NCBI GenBank assembly: GCA_017626655.1
Contig: JAGAIH010000111.1
Coordinates: forward strand, 1-5,190
Length of the DNA stretch: 5,190 nucleotides
Source: Clostridia bacterium
GTDB taxonomy: Bacteria > Bacillota_A > Clostridia > Oscillospirales > CAG-272
Direction: 5' to 3'
Positions 1 through 5,190 of this stretch are shown one piece after another. The position numbers and the translations under genes are program-made. The first letter of the stretch is position 1, and every line of letters begins with the position of its first letter. The notes under the pieces are model-generated. The model searched no databases, had not been told where the DNA came from, and worked only from the letters and a program-made list of their open reading frames with translations.

Positions 1-228
1 ATGAAGGAGACCTCCATCGACGAGGATCTCTCCGCCGCCGTGCTGGATCACTCCGCCGAGGCGGCAGGCGCCCCCGCCAGGGGCAAGACCTCCGAGGCCA
101 TGGACGCCCTCTTGGTGCTGGGCTACACCCGCGCCGAGGCCCAGAAGGCCCTGGCAAGCATCGACACCCAGGCGCTGTCCATTGAGGAGATCATCAAGGA
201 AGCCCTGAAGAAGCTGATGAAAAGTTAA
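1..228 (+). CDS. ruvA: Holliday junction branch migration protein RuvA, C-terminal part (5' end outside window)
   Basis: RuvA binds the four-way Holliday junction as a tetramer and loads and stimulates the RuvB motor. Only 75 residues are visible, against about 200 in a full RuvA. The two DNA-binding N-terminal domains lie upstream of the window, and the ATG at base 1 is probably an internal methionine. Residues 1-28 are an acidic, Ala-rich stretch, as expected for the variable linker. Residues 29-75 fit domain III, a small three-helix UBA-like fold: a helix with S-E-A-x-x-A-L-x-x-L-G-Y, then R-A-E-A-x-K-A-L, then a final helix ending in K-K-L-M-K-S. Domain III contacts RuvB and regulates its ATPase. 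The immediately downstream ruvB confirms the assignment and implies co-transcription. The start used here is only the window edge, not a chosen start codon. Confidence 0.93.
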   Translation: MKETSIDEDLSAAVLDHSAEAAGAPARGKTSEAMDALLVLGYTRAEAQKALASIDTQALSIEEIIKEALKKLMKS

Positions 229-250
229 GGTATAGATATAAGGTACAGAT
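227..250 (+). promoter_or_regulatory. Ribosome binding site of ruvB inside a tandem 13-base repeat
   Basis: AAGG at 240-243 lies 7 bases before the ATG at 251 and is a modest Shine-Dalgarno match that supports this start. The same segment is present twice at a period of 13 bases: AAGGTATAGATAT from 227 and AAGGTACAGATAT from 240, with one mismatch. The second copy runs into the start codon, and the first begins within the ruvA stop codon. The segment is AT-rich against its GC-rich surroundings. No convincing -35/-10 promoter pair was seen here, so translation from the ruvA transcript is the simplest reading. Confidence 0.6.
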
Positions 251-1357
251 ATGAAGGATTTTGAAGTAGATTTTGACTTTACCGAGGAACGGGGCGACAC
301 CGACTACGAGAACCGCATCGTGACCCCCTCCTACGAGGCGGGGGATGAGGCCGAGGTCTCTCTCCGTCCCCGCCGTATGGAGGACTACATTGGTCAGGAC
401 AAGGCCAAGGAGAACCTGAAGGTCTACATCGAGGCCGCCCGTATGCGTGGGGACTCGTTGGATCATGTTCTGCTCTACGGCCCTCCCGGTTTGGGTAAGA
501 CCACCCTGTCGGGCATCATCGCCGCCGAGATGGGGGTGAACCTGCGGGTGACCTCGGGTCCCGCCATCGAGAAGCAGGGGGATCTGGCGGCCCTGCTCAC
601 CAACCTCAACGCGGGGGACGTGCTGTTCATCGACGAGATCCACCGACTGCCCCGCATGGTGGAGGAGATCCTCTACCCCGCCATGGAGGATTCCGCCCTG
701 GATATCATCATCGGTAAGGGTCCCGCCGCGCGGTCGATCCGCATCGACCTGCCCAAGTTCACTCTGATCGGCGCTACCACCCGCGCGGGCCAGCTGACCA
801 CTCCTCTCCGCGACCGCTTCGGGGTGCTTCTCAAGCTGGAGCTGTACACCCCCGAGCAGCTGTCCGAGATCGTCAAGCGGAGCGCCTCCATCCTGGAGAT
901 CCCCATCTCGGAGGACGGCGCCCTGGAGATCGCCTCCCGCTCCCGCGGCACTCCCCGTATCGCCAACCGCCTGCTCAAGCGGGTCCGCGATTTCGCCATG
1001 GTGCAGGGGAAATCCACCATCGACGAGGAGGTGGCCATGTACGCCCTGGACCGCCTGGAGATCGACGAGCTGGGCCTGGACAACACTGACCGCCGCATGA
1101 TGGAGGCCATCATCAGCTTCTACGGCGGAGGTCCCGTGGGTCTGGACACCCTGGCCGCCACCATCGGCGAGGAGGCCATCACCATCGAGGACGTCTACGA
1201 GCCGTACCTCATGCAGCTGGGCTTCATCCAGCGTACCCCCCGAGGACGTTGCGTGACCAAATTGGCTTACGAGCATCTGGGGCTGAAGCCGCCCGTGTCG
1301 AGGCAGGCCAGGGAGGCCCAGGATCAGCTGAAGCTTTTTGAAGAGGACGGCGATTGA
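251..1357 (+). CDS. ruvB: Holliday junction branch migration ATPase RuvB
   Basis: RuvB is the hexameric AAA+ motor that pumps duplex DNA through the RuvA-bound Holliday junction during recombinational repair, before RuvC-type resolution; it is cytosolic. All hallmarks are present in the 368 residues: Walker [10 protein letters not shown] at 77-85, Walker B with DE-H in LFIDEIHR at 125-132, sensor 1 GATTRAG at 174-180, the arginine-finger segment LRDRFG at 186-191, and the sensor 2 region [16 protein letters not shown] at 232-247. The C-terminal winged-helix domain spans about 275-340, including [10 protein letters not shown] and the wing QRTPRGR. The protein is somewhat longer than the usual 330-350 residues, through an acidic, Phe-rich N-terminal tail (about 1-20) and a charged C-terminal tail after residue 345. 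The start at 251 has an RBS, and the next in-frame ATG is codon 43, too close to the ATPase core. It follows ruvA by 22 bases and ends 15 bases before a hairpin terminator. Confidence 0.98.
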   Translation: MKDFEVDFDFTEERGDTDYENRIVTPSYEAGDEAEVSLRPRRMEDYIGQDKAKENLKVYIEAARMRGDSLDHVLLYGPPGLGKTTLSGIIAAEMGVNLRVTSGPAIEKQGDLAALLTNLNAGDVLFIDEIHRLPRMVEEILYPAMEDSALDIIIGKGPAARSIRIDLPKFTLIGATTRAGQLTTPLRDRFGVLLKLELYTPEQLSEIVKRSASILEIPISEDGALEIASRSRGTPRIANRLLKRVRDFAMVQGKSTIDEEVAMYALDRLEIDELGLDNTDRRMMEAIISFYGGGPVGLDTLAATIGEEAITIEDVYEPYLMQLGFIQRTPRGRCVTKLAYEHLGLKPPVSRQAREAQDQLKLFEEDGD

Positions 1358-1372
1358 GCCGTCGGATAGAAA

Positions 1373-1410
1373 AATACCCCATCGGGACGTTGGGTCCTCG
1401 ATGGGGTATT
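1373..1410. terminator. Bidirectional intrinsic terminator between ruvB and the convergent EEP gene
   Basis: A perfect 12-bp stem pairs AATACCCCATCG (1373-1384) with CGATGGGGTATT (1399-1410). It extends inward through GGAC/GTCC (1385-1388 with 1394-1397) after one bulged T at 1398, leaving a 5-base loop. On the plus strand it is followed by TATT then CCTTTTG. On the minus strand the exit is TATTTTTCTATC, a better U-tract. The hairpin is nearly centred: 15 bases after the ruvB stop and 14 bases after the stop of the opposing gene. One element therefore probably ends both transcripts, more efficiently for the minus strand. Confidence 0.88.
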
Positions 1411-1424
1411 CCTTTTGTCGAAGG

Positions 1425-2126
1425 TCAGCGGAGGGCGAAGCGGCACCACAGAAGATCGTGGTCCGAGGCGTCGCTGTCGGTCTTACCGAAGGCTACGGGG
1501 GTCATGAAGGCCTCGCGGTAGACGATATTGTCGATGGCCAGGGGACTTTCTCGGAAGGTCTTGAACTCGTGGGCGGTATCATTGACCAGGGCGTAGCCCA
1601 GGCCCTTCACGGGGGCGAAGGCGGTGAAGTCCTCGGTGTTGAAGTCCCCCGTCAGAACGGCGGGGGTATTTTCGGGGAGATGCTTCCCCATCCGATCAGC
1701 CAGGTAGGCGAACTGGATATCCTGCTGGGCGTGGGACTCGTAGGACAGGTGGGTGTTGAGGAGAGTGAGGGTATGGCCATCCCCCAGATCCACCGTGACC
1801 CAGCCAAGGGCGCGGGGCTCGTAGTCCGCCGAGGGGAGGGGGAGCGTGCCGCTTTGGATAATGGGATAGCGGGAGAGGATGGCGGTGCCGTACTGCCCGC
1901 CGTCGAAGTCCATGGCGGGGGCGAAGTGGGCGTAGGGGAGGCCCGTGGCGGCAGTCAGGGCGGCGACGGTATCCAGACCGCCTGTGCGGTCCGTGAACAT
2001 ATCGATCTCCTGGAAGCCCACGATGTCGGCGTCCACCTCATGAATGAGGTCGGCGATCCTTTTCCAGTCGTAGCCCGCGTAGCGGCCGTGGCAGATGTTG
2101 TAGGTGGCGACGGTGATGTGTTTCAT
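1425..2126 (-). CDS. Endonuclease/exonuclease/phosphatase (DNase I-like) family metal-dependent hydrolase
   Basis: This complete 233-residue protein covers one EEP domain, a Mg-dependent fold that cleaves phosphodiesters or phosphomonoesters in nucleic acids, lipids or small molecules. The family motifs occur in order: TYNICHG (8-14, metal/phosphate-site Asn10), GFQEID (37-42, metal ligand Glu40), YGTAILSRYPI (79-89), LLNTHLS (122-128, Asn124 and His126), TGDFN (159-163, Asp161 and Asn163), AIDNIV (197-202) and SDHD (221-224, the catalytic Asp-His pair). All expected catalytic positions look intact, so it is probably active. There is no signal peptide or membrane segment, so it should be cytosolic. 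The ATG at 2124-2126 sits just before the conserved first strand; a weak purine-rich AGAAG lies 5 bases upstream. The gene follows the large minus-strand gene by 53 bases and ends at the shared terminator. Motifs alone do not separate nuclease, lipid phosphatase and phosphodiesterase activity, so no symbol is given. Confidence 0.93.
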   Translation of the reverse strand: MKHITVATYNICHGRYAGYDWKRIADLIHEVDADIVGFQEIDMFTDRTGGLDTVAALTAATGLPYAHFAPAMDFDGGQYGTAILSRYPIIQSGTLPLPSADYEPRALGWVTVDLGDGHTLTLLNTHLSYESHAQQDIQFAYLADRMGKHLPENTPAVLTGDFNTEDFTAFAPVKGLGYALVNDTAHEFKTFRESPLAIDNIVYREAFMTPVAFGKTDSDASDHDLLWCRFALR

Positions 2127-2138
2127 GCGTTCTTCTGT

Positions 2139-2162
2139 GGGCGGGGTAGCGGTTCCCCGCCC
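2139..2162. other. GC-rich hairpin in the leader of the EEP gene, terminator-shaped on the plus strand
   Basis: GGGCGGGG (2139-2146) pairs perfectly with CCCCGCCC (2155-2162) around an 8-base loop. On the plus strand it is followed by TTTTCCTTGTTT, which has the form of an intrinsic terminator, yet no plus-strand gene ends here. On the minus strand, the direction of the flanking genes, the U-rich side lies before the stem, and the stem ends only 12 bases before the EEP start codon. It therefore does not look like a terminator for the upstream gene. It may instead stop antisense transcription, protect or mark a processing site in the minus-strand transcript, or modulate initiation of the EEP gene. 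The structure is seen; the role is inferred. Confidence 0.6.
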
Positions 2163-2179
2163 TTTTCCTTGTTTGGTGA

Positions 2180-5100
2180 TCAGCCCAGCATCTCGCGGTC
2201 GATGAGGTCGAAGGTCACGCCGCCCTCATGGGGCTTGCTCATGCGGTAGCACTTGTTGCCGTGGTAGTAGGAGAAGCCCGCGTGCTCGGTCTGGAGGGTG
2301 CCGTAAAGATCTTCTACGGTGATGGTGTCCATGGAGCCGTCACCTGCCTCGGTGTGGAAGGTGATCCTGACCTCCAGGCCGCTCTCGTAGAGCTGGTTGG
2401 AGAGGACGTAGCGGTAGGGGGTGAGGGTATCGGTCAGCTCGTAGGTGGTAGCGGAATCGGCCACCAGACAGCCCTTGTGGTAGGTCTCGATGACCACCCA
2501 GGCGCGGGCGTCGCCGCTCTTCCTTGCGGTGAAGGTGATCTCCACCTGGTCGGCGTTCTTGATGGCGTCCAGCTGACCCGTGGTGAAGGTATTCGCGGTT
2601 CCCTCCACGGGAGCGTTCAGGGCCTCAATGGCGGTGGACTGCTGCTTGGTGTGGAAGGGGACCAGGTAGACGGTGCCTTCCCACTTGCCGTCGGTGCCGA
2701 TGGACTTGAGCAGGCCCGTGCTGTCGCTGTCGGCGCCCGCGCCGATCTGGACGATGCTGTACTGCTTGCCGTTCTGATCCACCCCAATGGCGCCCGTGGT
2801 ACCGCCCGTGTAGCCGGGGCGGGGCTGATTGTCGGCCATGAGCATTTGGATGGCCTCCTCCTCGGCCTTGGCCTGGTTATCGTTGAAGGTGATGTGGTGG
2901 ACCATGCGGAGGCCGTTCTCCCACAGGTTCTTCAGCTGGTTATAGGCCTGCTTGCCGTCCTCGTAGAGGGAGCCATACTCGCCCAGGGTGATGTTGCTGT
3001 GGCCCATGTTGTGGGCGTTGACCAAGAAGTTGGTCTTGCGGCTCAGGTTGCCGTAGCGGGTGCCGCCGTAGGCCGTACCGCAGGTCAGGACCACGTCGAT
3101 GGGGGTCAGACGGGTGTGGGCCTCGCCCAGGAAGCCGCCCACGGCCTCGCCCTCGGGGATCTGATGGGCCGAGATGGACTCGGGGGGATAGCCCGCCAGG
3201 AGCGCCTCGCGGTAGGCCTCCATGATGCGCTTGGAGACGATGAAGCGGTTGTACATGGACCACTCGGTGAAGTAGTCACCCTTATAGGCGTCCCAATCGC
3301 CGCGGCCGCTGTCGCGGGGTGCGTCGATGGAGGCGCGGTCGGTAAAGCTTGTGCCGAAGGCGGCGTTGATCTTTTCCACGCTCTCGTAGCGATCCAGGAG
3401 ATAGGCTCGGAAGCCCTCGATCATGTAGGGATTGTAGTCGCCCACCGAGCCTGCCACGTCGATCTCATGCTCGTGGACGGGGGAGACACCCACCAGATGC
3501 TCGGGATTGGCCCCCGCGCCTCGGAATGCCACGGCAGTACCCTGGAGGAAGGAGCGGAGGGGGTAGAGGCGGAGCTTGGCCAGATCCAGGATGCCGTCGG
3601 AGTAGGTGCCCACGTAGAAGGCAGAGCCCAGCTCGTTGTAGTCCATGTACTCACCCGCCTTGCCCACCGAGACGTATTTCTGGACGCCGTCCAGGGGATC
3701 CACATAGGAAGCCAGCTTGCCCGTCGCGGAGATCTTGTTCCAGCGGTGGGTGAAGCAGGGCTCCAGGAAGAGGTACTCGTTCTTCAGAGCGTCCACGTAC
3801 TGCCGGGTGGCTGAGAAGGCGTAGTCAGCGTAGTAGGAGGAGTCGAAGGCGGTGTCCACACCCTCGTTGCCCGAGGCCTTGCCGATCTTGCTCAGGACGT
3901 TGTTGGAAAGATCGGTGCGGATGTGGCAGAAGTTGCCCCGGGAGACGTATTTATCGTCGTTGTAGCCGTCGGTGTAGTAGGCCGCGAAGAAGCGGTTCTC
4001 GCGGAAGCCCACGTCCAGCTCGGTGGGGGTGGCGTTCTCATCATAGACCGTCAGGAAGGACAGCGCCTCCTGGCCCTCGCGGGCGGGGAGGGAGACGATG
4101 TACCGCTGGCCGGGGATATTGGAGGCCGAGACCCCCGTGGCGTCGGCGGGAAGGGTAATGCCCGCGTTCTTGAAGTCGGCCTTTTGGGCATTGCCCTCGT
4201 AGACGGCCTGGACCGCATGGAAGTAGAGGATGAGGCTGTCGGCGGCGCCGCCGTTGCGAACCGAGAGGGCTACCTCCACCCCTGCCTTCTCCTCGGTGAG
4301 GGCGAAGGAGCAGTCCAGGGTATGCTCCGAGATCACCGAGCCGTCGGAGAGGGAGATGAGGGCATAGGGCAGCTCGCCCTTGTCGTTGGTGGTCTGGGAG
4401 GCCACCAGGAGGACCTCGTCGGAGATACCCTCGGCGAAGTGGCCCGTGGCGATGTAGTGTGGGCCGGGGATGACGTCCCGGACCTTGACCGTCATACGGA
4501 TGAGACCGAAGGCATCGAAGATACGGATATCCCCCTTAGCGCCGTCATGGACTGCGAAGGGAGCAGTAGCGATCAGTACCTCGTCCCCCACCTGCGCGGC
4601 GGCCACCTGGACACCGCCCGTGACCGTGGCGTCGAAGGCCAGGAACTGGGTGATGCAGGTCTGCTGGGTATTGAACACCCGAACGGTGGTGAAGTTGTCG
4701 GGGTGCTTGCCCTCTCCCGCCACCAGGGCGGGGCCTACGGACAGACCGTTGGACTGGCCCATCTGGGCGTAGTAGACCGAGGTCTGGATGCCCAGGTTGA
4801 GGTCGGGGGCAGTATAGAAGACGGTATTACTGGTGTCGTTGGAGACACGGGAGGGGAGGTCAATGAAGGCGTTGACGATCTCAGACTCGGCCGCGTCGGT
4901 CATGTAAAGGTGCATGGCCTCGTAGGTGTAGAGGTCCTCATAGGTGTGGAGAGGCTCGTCACCCTCAAAGAACAGCACCAGCTTGTGGTCGTAGACCGCG
5001 ACCCCCATGCCCAGGGCCTTGGCGGCCTGCCGGGCCACGTCCCCCAGGGCGGGGGTGTACACCCGGCTCATGTCCGGGAAGCGGGGACCGAAGGCCTCCA

Positions 5101-5188
5101 CATTGGCACCGCACAGGGGGCTGATGCCGAAGAGCTTGATATGGTCGGTGATGAGCATGATGTCACCCACGGAGAAGTCCCGGTTCAC
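2180..5188 (-). CDS. Large GH42-like (clan GH-A) glycoside hydrolase-type protein with an in-frame PNP fragment at its N-terminus; 5' end outside window
   Basis: This frame gives 1002 visible residues and is still open at the window edge; the GTG at 5186-5188 is probably not the start. Residues 1-62 match purine nucleoside phosphorylase (separate entry). From about 66 on, the sequence looks like a multidomain carbohydrate-active protein. Residues 66-115 (Y-D-x-K-L-V-L-F, then Y-E-A-M-H-L-Y) look like the end of a domain preceding a beta-rich region. About 150-330 contains FG-GAP/propeller-like stretches (VRVF, FLAFDATVTGGVQVAAAQVG, IRIFDAFG, then IATGHFAEG) without classic calcium loops. About 470-790 looks like a GH42-like barrel: VGVSPVHEHEI (566-576), then FRAYLLDRYESVEKINAAFG (593-612), a run closely resembling the GH42 pattern. 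Glu573 or Glu575 may be the acid/base and Glu737, in TLGEYG, the nucleophile. About 838-965 resembles a CBM4/9 beta-sandwich. Relatives are expected to be exported, but any signal peptide lies upstream or has been lost. The substrate cannot be read. It ends with TGA 53 bases before the EEP gene. Confidence 0.72.
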   Translation of the reverse strand: MNRDFSVGDIMLITDHIKLFGISPLCGANVEAFGPRFPDMSRVYTPALGDVARQAAKALGMGVAVYDHKLVLFFEGDEPLHTYEDLYTYEAMHLYMTDAAESEIVNAFIDLPSRVSNDTSNTVFYTAPDLNLGIQTSVYYAQMGQSNGLSVGPALVAGEGKHPDNFTTVRVFNTQQTCITQFLAFDATVTGGVQVAAAQVGDEVLIATAPFAVHDGAKGDIRIFDAFGLIRMTVKVRDVIPGPHYIATGHFAEGISDEVLLVASQTTNDKGELPYALISLSDGSVISEHTLDCSFALTEEKAGVEVALSVRNGGAADSLILYFHAVQAVYEGNAQKADFKNAGITLPADATGVSASNIPGQRYIVSLPAREGQEALSFLTVYDENATPTELDVGFRENRFFAAYYTDGYNDDKYVSRGNFCHIRTDLSNNVLSKIGKASGNEGVDTAFDSSYYADYAFSATRQYVDALKNEYLFLEPCFTHRWNKISATGKLASYVDPLDGVQKYVSVGKAGEYMDYNELGSAFYVGTYSDGILDLAKLRLYPLRSFLQGTAVAFRGAGANPEHLVGVSPVHEHEIDVAGSVGDYNPYMIEGFRAYLLDRYESVEKINAAFGTSFTDRASIDAPRDSGRGDWDAYKGDYFTEWSMYNRFIVSKRIMEAYREALLAGYPPESISAHQIPEGEAVGGFLGEAHTRLTPIDVVLTCGTAYGGTRYGNLSRKTNFLVNAHNMGHSNITLGEYGSLYEDGKQAYNQLKNLWENGLRMVHHITFNDNQAKAEEEAIQMLMADNQPRPGYTGGTTGAIGVDQNGKQYSIVQIGAGADSDSTGLLKSIGTDGKWEGTVYLVPFHTKQQSTAIEALNAPVEGTANTFTTGQLDAIKNADQVEITFTARKSGDARAWVVIETYHKGCLVADSATTYELTDTLTPYRYVLSNQLYESGLEVRITFHTEAGDGSMDTITVEDLYGTLQTEHAGFSYYHGNKCYRMSKPHEGGVTFDLIDREMLG
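2294..2677 (-). other. Putative C-terminal carbohydrate-binding beta-sandwich domain (CBM4/9-like)
   Basis: This covers residues about 838-965 of the large protein. The stretch alternates short hydrophobic strands with polar turns. It contains a pattern seen in CBM4/9-type jelly rolls: V-E-I-T-F-T-A-R (882-889), then Y-E-L-T-D-T-L-T-P-Y-R-Y-V-L (916-929), then a strand ending in I-T-V-E-D-L-Y (956-962). In this family the final acidic strand often includes a structural metal site. The domain would anchor the enzyme to polysaccharide. The assignment rests on pattern only; an uncharacterised beta-sandwich is the alternative. Confidence 0.45.
2819..3781 (-). other. Putative GH42-like TIM-barrel catalytic region
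   Basis: This covers residues about 470-790 of the large protein. The strongest sign is the block from 585 to 650: YNPYMIEGFRAYLLDRY, an Asn-Ala-Ala-Phe-Gly-Thr-Ser-Phe run, W632, then EWSMYNRF. It parallels the GH42 region following the acid/base strand, where a helix 'F-x-x-(W/Y)-L-x-x-(R/K)-Y' leads to 'N-x-A-(W/F)-G-T-x-F'. Candidate catalytic acids are Glu573/Glu575 (in PVHEHEI) and Glu737 (in NITLGEYG), about 162 residues apart, a plausible spacing for a clan GH-A retaining enzyme. The canonical Asn-Glu acid/base pair is not visible (His-Glu-His-Glu instead). It may therefore be a divergent or unassigned family rather than true GH42. Confidence 0.5.
5003..5188 (-). pseudogene. Internal fragment of purine nucleoside phosphorylase (trimeric PNP/PunA type) fused in frame to the glycosidase-like protein
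   Basis: This covers residues 1-62 of the visible frame. The segment aligns, from memory of Bacillus subtilis PNP, with the region at about residues 112-172 of that ~270-residue enzyme. It shows N-x-x-F-x-x-GD-x-M-x-ITDHI (2-17), the PL-x-G-x-N step (24-29), FG-x-RFPDMS (33-41), Y-x-x-x-L (44-48), and a helix ending A-x-x-A-K-x-L (52-59). PNP cleaves purine nucleosides with phosphate in the cytosol. The segment following in true PNP (G-V-Y, then G-P-x-Y-E-T-P-A-E and the later base-binding residues) is missing and is replaced by unrelated sequence. What remains cannot be a working PNP. The PNP N-terminus presumably lies to the right of the window. Confidence 0.85.
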
Positions 5189-5190
5189 GG

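Noticed and set aside
1..3. ATG at the first base as the true start of a short 75-residue gene
   Set aside because: The product is domain III and linker of RuvA, directly before ruvB. A full RuvA needs about 125 more residues, which would lie outside the window.
228..250. AT-rich TATAGAT/TATAAG stretch as a -10 promoter element for ruvB
   Set aside because: No acceptable -35 hexamer is seen about 17 bases upstream, and the AT-richness is explained by the tandem repeat around the ribosome-binding site.
194..1276. Long minus-strand open frame (360 codons) opposite ruvB
   Set aside because: It lies wholly antisense to an unmistakable RuvB. Its translation is a low-complexity Gly/Val/Leu/His/Asp-rich string without motifs, typical of the shadow of a GC-rich gene.
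1338..2249. Plus-strand open frame covering the ruvB end, terminator and EEP gene
   Set aside because: It runs through a strong terminator hairpin and antisense to all EEP motifs. Composition is biased and there is no RBS-supported start.
2228..3814. Long plus-strand open frame (528 codons) opposite the glycosidase-like gene
   Set aside because: The translation is dominated by G, V, A, L, H and D with no recognisable domain, and it mirrors the codon bias of the minus-strand gene. That frame holds the recognisable GH-like and CBM-like motifs.
5186..5188. GTG as the true start codon of the large minus-strand gene
   Set aside because: The following residues belong to the interior of PNP (about residue 112 of a normal enzyme) and the frame is still open at the window edge. 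Only two further bases are visible, so no RBS can be assessed.

Overview
The window is about 60% G+C. It carries a ruvA-ruvB pair facing two genes on the opposite strand. RuvB has strong similarity to Firmicutes forms, codon choice is GC-rich, and a large carbohydrate-active protein is present. Together these suggest a high-GC member of the Clostridia (Oscillospiraceae-like, perhaps a gut genome or metagenome contig). That placement is inference from sequence style only.

Layout, left to right. Positions 1-228 (+) hold the 3' end of ruvA, covering only the flexible linker and the RuvB-contacting domain III. After 22 bases comes a complete ruvB (251-1357, +), encoding the motor of the Holliday-junction branch-migration complex. 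A perfect 12-bp hairpin at 1373-1410 sits almost midway between the stop codons of ruvB and the convergent gene, and looks like a shared two-way terminator. On the minus strand, 1425-2126 encodes a complete 233-residue endonuclease/exonuclease/phosphatase (EEP, DNase I-like) family metal-dependent hydrolase. Upstream of it, across a 53-base gap holding a GC-rich hairpin (2139-2162), lies a very large minus-strand reading frame (2180-5188) that stays open at the right edge of the window. Most of it looks like an exported glycoside hydrolase: a beta-rich N-terminal part with FG-GAP-like stretches, a GH42-like clan GH-A barrel, and a C-terminal beta-sandwich like CBM4/9.

The main surprise is at the right end. 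The first ~60 codons of that large frame are not part of such an enzyme. They match the middle of trimeric purine nucleoside phosphorylase (PNP; the GD-x-M-x-ITDHI ... FG-x-RFPDMS signature) and then switch in frame to the other protein near residues 60-66 (about 4991-5011). This is either an in-frame gene fusion or rearrangement that truncated both partners, or a chimeric assembly join. The sequence alone cannot decide between them.

Functionally, ruvAB is DNA-repair housekeeping. The minus-strand pair may form a transcription unit, but no clear pathway links a cytosolic EEP hydrolase to the glycosidase-like protein. There is no mobile element, CRISPR array, tRNA or rRNA, and no gene-free stretch longer than about 70 bases.
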